This document shows positions 33,736 through 40,520 of a stretch of DNA of 40,520 nt, piece by piece. The position numbers were made by a program, and so were the translations under genes. Source of the stretch: Alphaproteobacteria bacterium (GTDB lineage Bacteria > Pseudomonadota > Alphaproteobacteria > JAAEOK01); the NCBI GenBank assembly GCA_024244705.1, contig JAAEOK010000003.1, positions 1 to 40,520 on the forward strand. Direction: 5' to 3'. Under the pieces are notes generated by a model. The model saw only the letters and a program-made list of their open reading frames with translations, had not been told where the DNA came from and ran no database searches. Numbering within the stretch: the first letter of the stretch is position 1; every line of letters starts with the position of its first letter.

Positions 33736-34260
33736 ATGAAAACTTTGCGTCTCGTCTTCGCTCATCTTCTCGTGTCTTTGATAGCCTTGCCGGCGCTGGC
33801 CCAGGACCCCGCGTTCCTGTCGCGGCACGACGCATGGACCGCCCACGTCAAGGCCGACAGCGGCAACAAGACCTGCTTCGCCTGGACCAAGCCGACCAGG
33901 TCGAAGGGCAACTACACCAAACGTGGCGATATCCTCGCCTTCGTCACCTTGTTCAAGCCGGTGCCGCAAGGCGACGACTATTACGACGGCGGCCAGATCA
34001 GCATCGTCACCGGCTACTCCTACAAGGAGACCAGCCCGATCGAGGCGGCGATCGCCGGCGAGCGCTTCGAGATGTTCAGCCAGGACGATACCGCCTGGGC
34101 GGCGAGCGCCGACAGCGACGAGAAACTGATCGGCGCCATGAAGGCGGGCTCGACCATGGTCGTGACCGGCTTTTCGAAACGCGGGACGAAGACGACGGAT
34201 ACATATTCGCTCAAGGGATTCACCGCCGCCTACAACGCGGTCCGCGCCGCCTGCAAGTAA
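33736..34260 (+). CDS. invasion-associated locus B (IalB) family protein, periplasmic
   Basis: From ATG 33736 the 174-residue protein has a Sec signal peptide ending ALPALAQ. The mature part follows IalB proteins: GNKTCFAWTKP, an ISIVTGYSYKETSPIEAAI block, DDTAWAASADSDEKLIGAM, and TDTYSLKGFTAAYNAV ending with a Cys near the C-terminus. The family is common in free-living alphaproteobacteria and does not by itself mean pathogenicity. An in-frame ATG at 33721 would add five residues; neither start has a strong ribosome site. rlmN follows 45 bases later. Confidence 0.9.
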   Translation: MKTLRLVFAHLLVSLIALPALAQDPAFLSRHDAWTAHVKADSGNKTCFAWTKPTRSKGNYTKRGDILAFVTLFKPVPQGDDYYDGGQISIVTGYSYKETSPIEAAIAGERFEMFSQDDTAWAASADSDEKLIGAMKAGSTMVVTGFSKRGTKTTDTYSLKGFTAAYNAVRAACK

Positions 34261-34274
34261 CGCCGGCGACGCTC

Positions 34275-34305
34275 GAGGAGGCCGGGCCGCCCGGCCCGGA
34301 ACACT
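34275..34305 (+). promoter_or_regulatory. ribosome site separated from rlmN start by a GC hairpin
   Basis: GAGGAGG at 34275-34281 is 24 bases from the rlmN ATG, too far for normal initiation. The bases between include CCGGGCCG (34282-34289) and CGGCCCGG (34292-34299), a stem with almost no loop (seven pairs if the loop is four bases). Folding it would leave six bases between the ribosome site and ATG. It could also end transcription after ialB. Confidence 0.5.
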
Positions 34306-35424
34306 ATGGGTTCATGTGGAAACGACCCAACCGGGCGCCCCAATCTCATCGGCCTGTCCCGTGACGAGTTGAGCGCCGAAATGGCGACGCTCGACGCGCC
34401 GCCGTTGCGCGCCCGTCAGCTGTGGCACTGGATTTACTATCGCGGCGAGAGCGACTTCGCCGCCATGACCACCCTGGCCAAGTCGTTTCGCGCCGCGCTG
34501 GCCGACCGCTACGCCGTCCGCCGGCCGGAGATCGTGCGCGACCTGGCCTCGGCCGACGGGACGCGCAAATGGTTGGTCCGCACGGCCGACGGGCAGGAGG
34601 TGGAGACCGTCCATATCCCGGAACGGGACCGCGGCGCGCTGTGCGTCTCGTCGCAGGTCGGCTGCACCCTCAATTGCACCTTCTGCCACACCGGCACCCA
34701 GCGTCTGGTGCGCAACCTCGACGCCGCCGAGATCGTCGGCCAGGTGATGGTCGCCCGCGACGGCCTCGGCGAATGGCCGACCCCGGTCCATGGCCGCATG
34801 CTGTCGAACATCGTCATGATGGGCATGGGCGAACCGCTCTACAACTACGACAACGTGGCCAAGGCCCTACGCATCGTGATGGACGGCGAGGGTTTGGCGA
34901 TCTCGCGCCGCCGCATCACGCTGTCGACGTCTGGCGTGGTCCCGCTGATCGAGCGTGTCGGGCGCGAGCTCGGCGTCAATCTGGCGGTCTCGCTGCACGC
35001 CGTGACCGACGCGCTGCGCGACCAGATCGTGCCACTCAACCGCAAATATCCGATCGCCGAATTGCTGCAGGCGTGCCGCGACTATCCGACCAGCAAGGCG
35101 ACGCGGCGCATCACCTTCGAGTACGTCATGCTGAAGGGGGTCAACGATTCGACCGCCGACGCCCGCGCCCTGGTCCGCCTGATCCGCGGCATCCCGGCCA
35201 AGGTCAATTTGATCCCCTTCAACCCATGGCCGGGGGGGCCGCACGAGTGCGCGACGCCGGCCGCCATCGAGGCCTTCGCCGCGATCGTGCGCGACGCCGG
35301 TTACGCCTCGCCGGTGCGCGCGCCGCGCGGCCGCGACATCATGGCCGCCTGCGGCCAGCTCAAGTCGGACAGCGTTAAGGAGCGCGCCAGTAGGCGCCGG
35401 ATGGCGGCGGAGTTGGCGGGCTGA
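34306..35424 (+). CDS. rlmN: 23S rRNA (adenine2503-C2)/tRNA adenine-37 methyltransferase RlmN
   Basis: The 372-residue radical-SAM enzyme has C120, C124 and C127 in [11 protein letters not shown] for the 4Fe-4S cluster, [14 protein letters not shown] for SAM binding, [13 protein letters not shown], and C349 in AACGQLKS, the methyl-carrying Cys of RlmN. It methylates A2503 of 23S rRNA and A37 of some tRNAs. ATG 34306 is the only good start before LIGLSRDEL, and its ribosome site is split from it by a hairpin. The gene stands alone after ialB. Confidence 0.97.
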   Translation: MGSCGNDPTGRPNLIGLSRDELSAEMATLDAPPLRARQLWHWIYYRGESDFAAMTTLAKSFRAALADRYAVRRPEIVRDLASADGTRKWLVRTADGQEVETVHIPERDRGALCVSSQVGCTLNCTFCHTGTQRLVRNLDAAEIVGQVMVARDGLGEWPTPVHGRMLSNIVMMGMGEPLYNYDNVAKALRIVMDGEGLAISRRRITLSTSGVVPLIERVGRELGVNLAVSLHAVTDALRDQIVPLNRKYPIAELLQACRDYPTSKATRRITFEYVMLKGVNDSTADARALVRLIRGIPAKVNLIPFNPWPGGPHECATPAAIEAFAAIVRDAGYASPVRAPRGRDIMAACGQLKSDSVKERASRRRMAAELAG

Positions 35425-35476
35425 TCGCCGACGATGGAGTAGGCGTCGCGTCAGTCGCTCGATTGGCTCAGCGGCT

Positions 35477-35833
35477 TCAGTCCGCGTCCGTCACGTCGAT
35501 GGCGATGCCGGCGACGGCGCCCGGATGGTCCGCGACCGAGACCGGAAACTTATGATCGAGCAGGACGCGCCGTCCGGTGGGCAGGTTGACGGCGTCCTTG
35601 AAGTTGGTCGGCGTTCCGCTTTCCGCGACGCGCCGGTCGATCTGGGTAACGCGGTCGGCTTGGTCCCTGGGAATGAGGTCATAGGCGGTCTGGCCGACAC
35701 AATCCGCCGCGCTCATATCGAGCATCTCCGCCCCCTTCCGGTTGACGAAGAGAAAGCGGCCCTCGGCGTCCTTGATGTAGATCACGGTATCGGCGCTATC
35801 GAAGAATGCCTGCATCAGACTGGTGTCGATCAT
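35477..35833 (-). CDS. single PAS-domain protein
   Basis: The 118-residue protein from ATG 35833 (AGGAAGAG upstream) is one PAS fold: FFDSADTVIYIKDAEGRFLF, VNRKGAEMLDMSAADCVGQT, DLIPRDQADRV and GRRVLLDHKFPV. There is no kinase, GGDEF or HTH output, so it would act as a free sensor or adaptor, or be a fragment of a longer ancestor. The ligand is not apparent. It is divergent from the Mug-like gene, 67 bases apart. Confidence 0.85.
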   Translation of the reverse strand: MIDTSLMQAFFDSADTVIYIKDAEGRFLFVNRKGAEMLDMSAADCVGQTAYDLIPRDQADRVTQIDRRVAESGTPTNFKDAVNLPTGRRVLLDHKFPVSVADHPGAVAGIAIDVTDAD

Positions 35834-35900
35834 TCGTCTCTTCCTGTTCCTGGTTCCGTGGGGCCAATTCGCATAGCATACCGGTTTACAGGATGCTTTC

Positions 35901-36416
35901 GTGAATTCACCGCCGTCACCGGTCCTGCCCGACGTTCTCGCGCCCGGCCTCGACCTTATTATCGTCGGCATGGCGGCGAGCGCCGAATCGGCACGCCGCG
36001 GCGCCTATTATGCCCATCCTGGAAATCGTTTCTGGCCCACTCTCGCGGCGGTTGGGCTGACGCCGCGGCGGTTGGCGCCCGAAGAGTTCGACCTGTTGCC
36101 CGGCTTCGGAATCGGCTTGACCGACGTCTGCAAAGCGCAGTCGGGCGCCGACCACGAGCTCGACCGCGCCAACCACGATGCGGCCGCGGTGCTCGGCAAA
36201 ATCCGCCGCTGGCGGCCGCGGGCGGTCGCCTTCAACAGCAAGAACGCGGCCCAATTGACGCTCGGCCGCAAGGTCGCCTACGGGCGCCAGGCGGATGCCA
36301 TCGGTGGCTCTTCGGTGTTCGTCCTGCCGTCGACCTCGGGCCGTGCTGTGGCCTATTGGGATCTCGGCCCGTGGCGGGAGGTGGCCCAATTCATTGGACG
36401 CGATCTAACCGGCTAA
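35901..36416 (+). CDS. mug: Mug/TDG-family mismatch-specific DNA glycosylase
   Basis: The 171-residue protein (GTG start at 35901) has YYAHPGNRFWPTL (36-48), GIGLTDVCKAQSGAD, and PSTSGRAVAYW near the C-terminus, matching the Mug family of G:U/G:T glycosylases. The first active-site loop reads VGMAASAES (22-30) where Escherichia coli Mug has GINPG, so the usual catalytic Asn is missing. A similar GTAAG-type loop occurs in related alphaproteobacterial proteins as I remember them. It probably still excises a deaminated base, perhaps hypoxanthine or uracil. Specificity uncertain. Confidence 0.85.
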   Translation: MNSPPSPVLPDVLAPGLDLIIVGMAASAESARRGAYYAHPGNRFWPTLAAVGLTPRRLAPEEFDLLPGFGIGLTDVCKAQSGADHELDRANHDAAAVLGKIRRWRPRAVAFNSKNAAQLTLGRKVAYGRQADAIGGSSVFVLPSTSGRAVAYWDLGPWREVAQFIGRDLTG

Positions 36417-36459
36417 ATTCAATTGACAGGTTTAGCCGCCGCGTGACAGATAGCCGGCG

Positions 36460-37488
36460 ATGCGCATCGTCCGCCCGCTGCTCGCCGTGCTTCCCGTCGT
36501 CCTCACCGGCGTCCTGTTGCCCACGTCTGCCGCGGTCGCCGCCGCCGACGGGTGGGGAAAAAGTGGACTCTATGTCCTGCAACAATGCCTGAACGCGGTT
36601 CAAGTCGGCGCCTTCTACGGCCTGCTGGCGGCCGCCTATGTCCTAATTTACGGCATATGCAACCGCATCAACCTGGCCTTCGGCGCGCTCGCGATGTGGG
36701 CCGGCTACATGACCGTCGCCGGGGTCACGATCCTGGCAGCCCTGTCGCCGCTTGGGCTGGCAGCGACTATCGTCTTCGCCGCGCTCTATGCAATTGCCGG
36801 CACCGCGGTGCTGGGCTACGGCGTTCAACATAGTGTCGTTCTGCCGCTGATTCGGGCGTCGTCGCTGGCCATGCTGATCGCCACCGTGGGCCTCGCGATC
36901 ACCCTCGAGGAAGTGGTCCGCCTGGCGAGGGACAGCCGCGAGCGCTGGCTACAGCCGCTGCTCGGCGACCCGATCCGGCTCTTGGAGGCGGATGGTTTTT
37001 CGATCACCATTACGCCGATGCGGGCTGTGATTTTGGTCGCCTCGCTGGTCCTGTCGGCGGCGTTGATCGGCTTGGTGTCGCGTCACCGGTTCGGCCGGAT
37101 ATGGCGCGCCTGCTCGCAGGATCTCGGCATGGCCGAGCTTTGCGGCATCAATATCAACGTCGTGCTGGCGGTGGTCTTTTTGCTCTCGGCCTCCTATGCC
37201 GGTGCCGCTGGGGCCATTATCGCGCTCTACTACGGCAATGTCAGTTTCTACATGGGCACGGTGCTCGGCCTGAAGACGCTTCTGGCCGCCGTCGTCGGCG
37301 GGCTCGGGTCGGTTACCGGCGCGGTCGCCGGCGGCTTCCTCCTCGGGGCCCTTGAATCCTTCTGGTCGGCCTATTTCAGTGGCGACTATCGCGACGTTGC
37401 GGTGTTCGGCGTCCTGATGGGGTTGATGATATGGCGTCCCAACGGTCTGCTGACACCGACTACCCGGCCGGACCATGACCGTGGCTGA
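36460..37488 (+). CDS. livH: branched-chain amino acid ABC transporter permease (LivH family)
   Basis: The 342-residue membrane protein has about eight helices and the LivH signatures: GLLAAAYVLIYGICNRINLAFG, the coupling loop GRIWRACSQDLGMAELCGIN, and VVGGLGSVTGAVAGGFLLG. It normally forms a heterodimer with LivM and works with LivG/LivF ATPases and a periplasmic binding protein. None of those genes is in the window, and the following gene is convergent and unrelated, so it is an orphan here. A signal-like hydrophobic start precedes the first permease helix and is longer than in typical LivH. Confidence 0.9.
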   Translation: MRIVRPLLAVLPVVLTGVLLPTSAAVAAADGWGKSGLYVLQQCLNAVQVGAFYGLLAAAYVLIYGICNRINLAFGALAMWAGYMTVAGVTILAALSPLGLAATIVFAALYAIAGTAVLGYGVQHSVVLPLIRASSLAMLIATVGLAITLEEVVRLARDSRERWLQPLLGDPIRLLEADGFSITITPMRAVILVASLVLSAALIGLVSRHRFGRIWRACSQDLGMAELCGININVVLAVVFLLSASYAGAAGAIIALYYGNVSFYMGTVLGLKTLLAAVVGGLGSVTGAVAGGFLLGALESFWSAYFSGDYRDVAVFGVLMGLMIWRPNGLLTPTTRPDHDRG

Positions 37489-37495
37489 GCCGGCC

Positions 37496-37975
37496 TCATT
37501 TCGCCGGCAGCGGCAACCCGGAGTCCGGGTTCGGGTGGTAGCCGGGCCCGATCGTCAACGGGCGGTCGGGCAGACTGTCCTGGCCGATGTCGGATCGGAA
37601 GGTCTTGGTGTAACTGGCAAGCAACGCGCCGTCCGGCGTCCGCAAATCCAATTCGACGGTGTAGTCGCGGCCGGCCTCGACGCCACTGACCGCCGGTGTG
37701 CGGAACGAATATTGTACCATTCCGTCGCGTGCCGTCTGGGTAACCACATAGGGCTCGTCCCCGGCCGGGTCCTCGAAGCGGGCCTCCAGGATCGTGCCCG
37801 GCGGAATCGCCCGATCGGGGACGGCGACAAAGCCGTAAAACGCTTCGGCGATGTTGTAGTTGAAGACGAAGCCGCCGCCGGCGAACGTAAGATAGGGCCG
37901 GTCGCCGCTATCGTCGTCGCAACCGGTCAATGCGATGGCCGCCAATGCCGCGATGACGATCGTAATCCGTCCCAT
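37496..37975 (-). CDS. lipoprotein of unknown function
   Basis: From ATG 37975 the 159-residue protein has a signal sequence with lipobox ALTGC (Cys18), then an acidic DDDSGDRP stretch. A beta-rich domain follows (FNYNIAEAFYGFVAVPDRAI, DYTVELDLRTPDGALLASY). The NYNIAEAFYGFV block may be a structural repeat of an immunoglobulin-like fold, but I recognise no named family. ATG 37993 is an alternative start. It converges with the LivH-like gene with seven bases between stops. Confidence 0.78.
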   Translation of the reverse strand: MGRITIVIAALAAIALTGCDDDSGDRPYLTFAGGGFVFNYNIAEAFYGFVAVPDRAIPPGTILEARFEDPAGDEPYVVTQTARDGMVQYSFRTPAVSGVEAGRDYTVELDLRTPDGALLASYTKTFRSDIGQDSLPDRPLTIGPGYHPNPDSGLPLPAK

Positions 37976-38052
37976 GACCCGCGTTCTAAACAATGCTATG
38001 GGGGTAAACTACACCAGGTTCAAAACCGGTAAAACATAAATAGACAGTTAGA

Positions 38053-38676
38053 ATGATCACGCCGCCTCCGACCCATGAAATACCGTCGCGGATCGCCCGC
38101 CTGGGACTGATCGCGGGCCATTCGGGCCTCGATTTCGCCAACACCGCGAGCGGCCGCGGCGGCGCTCAACATCTTGACCATCTGCGCACTGTCGCCGACC
38201 TGGTTTTGTGGTCGCGTCACGCCGGCCTTCTTACCCCCGCGCAGGCGGCGGTTATCGACATCGATCGAAGGGCAGAGGCGCAGGTCGTTGCCCGCGCGGT
38301 CAAGCTGCGCGAGGCGATCCATGCCATCGCCGCAGCATTCGCCGCCGACGCGGCGCCGCCGCAGCCGGCGATAGCGACCCTTGGCCGGACCTATCGCCGT
38401 GCCTTGGCGGAAGCTGATCTCGTGCCCGGCGGCGACGGCCTTGTCTGGCGCTGGGCGAAGGCCGAGGCGTGGCAGGTCTTGGGGCCGATCGCCGAGTCCG
38501 CGATCGCGCTCTTCGGCGCGGCGGAGCGCGATCGGATCAAACAATGTCCGGGACGCGATTGCGGCTGGGTGTTCCTCGACCGGACGAAGAACGGCAGCCG
38601 GCGCTGGTGCGACATGAAGGTCTGCGGCAACCGCGCCAAGTTGCGCCGCTACCACCAACGCCACCGTGGGAAATGA
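38053..38676 (+). CDS. CGNR zinc-finger protein (ABATE domain)
   Basis: The 207-residue protein has an N-terminal ABATE-type region (HSGLDFANTASGRGG, DLVLWSRHAGLLTPAQA) and a C-terminal CGNR zinc finger: CPGRDCGWVFLDRTKNGSRR, then WCDMKVCGNRAKLRRYHQRH. The four Cys and the CGNR tetrapeptide define the family, which is thought to be transcriptional regulators of stress or antibiotic response. ATG 38053. It precedes argG by 72 bases on the same strand; argG has its own promoter candidate, so they need not be cotranscribed. Confidence 0.93.
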   Translation: MITPPPTHEIPSRIARLGLIAGHSGLDFANTASGRGGAQHLDHLRTVADLVLWSRHAGLLTPAQAAVIDIDRRAEAQVVARAVKLREAIHAIAAAFAADAAPPQPAIATLGRTYRRALAEADLVPGGDGLVWRWAKAEAWQVLGPIAESAIALFGAAERDRIKQCPGRDCGWVFLDRTKNGSRRWCDMKVCGNRAKLRRYHQRHRGK

Positions 38677-38684
38677 CGCTACGC

Positions 38685-38712
38685 TTGCTCCGCCGGGTGC
38701 GATCCATATACT
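38685..38712 (+). promoter_or_regulatory. candidate promoter for argG
   Basis: TTGCTC at 38685-38690 and TATACT at 38707-38712 are 16 bases apart, and the second lies 36 bases before the argG ATG. The -10 matches the consensus at five of six bases. Confidence 0.4.
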
Positions 38713-38748
38713 GCGCGCCGTTTCGACCCCGGCTTCGGGATAGCTATC

Positions 38749-39953
<1,205 letters not shown>

Positions 39954-39957
<4 letters not shown>

Positions 39958-40367
39958 TCGACGCCTTCGATCCGCCGGATCTGTGGGCGCCCTTCGGCGC
40001 CTTCTCGATGGGCGTCGTCCAGGGCGACGGGCAGGTCGTCTATTTGAAGGGACAGGTGGCGCTCGACCGCGACGGCGCCGTCGTCGGCCGGGGCGACATG
40101 GCGGCCCAGGTCCGCCAGGTACTGGAGAACATTCAATCCGCGCTGGCTATTGTCGGCGGCGCGATGGCCGACATCGTTTCGCTGACCCACTACGTCACCG
40201 ACATCGGCGCTTTCATGAAACCGGGCGCGGTGCGGCGGGAGTTCTTTTCTGCGCCCTATCCGGTGACCACGACGGTCCAGGTGGCGGCGCTCTACGATCC
40301 CGAGTTGATGGTCGAGATCACCGCCATCGCCGAAATCCCGCGCGACCGGTTTCGCCGGCCCGGCTAG
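39954..40367 (+). CDS. Rid-family (RidA/YjgF/UK114) protein lacking the catalytic Arg
   Basis: The 137-residue protein has the Rid fold text: [50 protein letters not shown] and [10 protein letters not shown]. RidA enzymes hydrolyse reactive enamine/imine intermediates and need an Arg in the PARSCVEV segment. Here the same segment reads PVTTTVQV, with Thr105 in place of that Arg, which is the mark of Rid subfamilies not expected to have imine deaminase activity. It begins with GTG overlapping the argG stop (GTGA), so it is made together with ArgG. Confidence 0.9.
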
Positions 40368-40520
40368 ATCGGACTCACCGGCTTTGGTGCGCCCGCCTTG
40401 GCGCCGGCCGACAGCATCAGGGTGACCGCCGGCACCGCGGCCGACGACAGCGCGGCCTTCTTGAGGAAGGCGCGGCGCGCTTCTGTCCGTTCGGGATCGG
40501 TTTCGGTTTCCACGTTTGAA
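40364..40520 (-). CDS. C-terminal end of a small Tat-signal protein, cut by window edge
   Basis: On the minus strand the last bases encode a frame ending at TAG (40366-40364), which overlaps the end of the Rid gene by three bases. It reads TETDPERTEARRAFLKKAAL, then SSAAVPAVTLMLSAGAKAG, and finishes [15 protein letters not shown] followed by a hydrophobic stretch is a twin-arginine export signal, with AGAKAG as a possible cleavage region, leaving almost no mature protein. A GTG at 40514-40512 could be the start, or the gene may begin beyond the edge. Tiny Tat-signal proteins of this kind occur beside dehydrogenase genes in proteobacteria; that link is conjecture here. Confidence 0.6.
   Translation of the reverse strand, partial: SNVETETDPERTEARRAFLKKAALSSAAVPAVTLMLSAGAKAGAPKPVSPI

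Overview
The window is high-GC DNA whose gene content points to an alphaproteobacterium, probably Rhodospirillales-like. The indicators are an IalB-family periplasmic protein, a DUF1127 protein, an HSD10-type dehydrogenase, a Rhizobium-type asparaginase II, acetoacetyl-CoA synthetase and many GTG starts. The assignment rests on protein families only; no rRNA or tRNA gene was seen. Almost all of it reads as chromosomal housekeeping and metabolic genes in short operons, with an accessory patch at the left end.

Left end, 1-4300: a truncated unknown gene, an AT-richer insert carrying a HEPN/AbiU2-like protein, and a large fusion of a papain-like C1 peptidase with an alpha/beta hydrolase. The start and upstream region of the fusion gene are also present as a degenerate, truncated copy about 1.4 kb upstream, on the other side of the HEPN-like gene.

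4300-10300: two tandem, translationally coupled TPR/GT41 (SPINDLY-type) glycosyltransferases on the minus strand, then a divergent aldo/keto reductase and an RNA 2',3'-cyclic phosphodiesterase. 10300-13150: a stand-alone ParB-N domain protein, about 500 bases of unassigned sequence, a transglutaminase-like protein whose catalytic His is replaced by Cys and whose expected start codon reads ATA, and a GT2 glycosyltransferase.

13150-15900: a repair-themed cluster. A fructosamine-3-kinase-family protein and a low-molecular-weight phosphatase (ATGA overlap) are divergent from a YxxR-type sirtuin, which overlaps a UDG-superfamily gene with a likely Fe-S cysteine pattern. 15900-22200: a lipoprotein, a minimal zincin, a methyltransferase, pterin dehydratase plus a membrane protein, an HSD10-like SDR, a DUF1232 protein plus a bicupin, and a SPOR lipoprotein.

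22200-31000: a DMT exporter, acetoacetyl-CoA synthetase plus MFS transporter, a GcvA-like LysR regulator divergent from DUF1127, a glycine-zipper lipoprotein, and a sulfotransferase divergent from a GT4 glycosyltransferase. 31000-40520: quinone oxidoreductase with asparaginase II, a SpoU methyltransferase, IalB, RlmN, a PAS protein, a Mug-like glycosylase, an orphan LivH permease, a lipoprotein, a CGNR regulator, ArgG coupled to a Rid-family protein, and the C-terminal end of a small Tat-signal protein cut by the window edge.

Most functional calls come from motifs read by eye and remembered family patterns; no database search was run.
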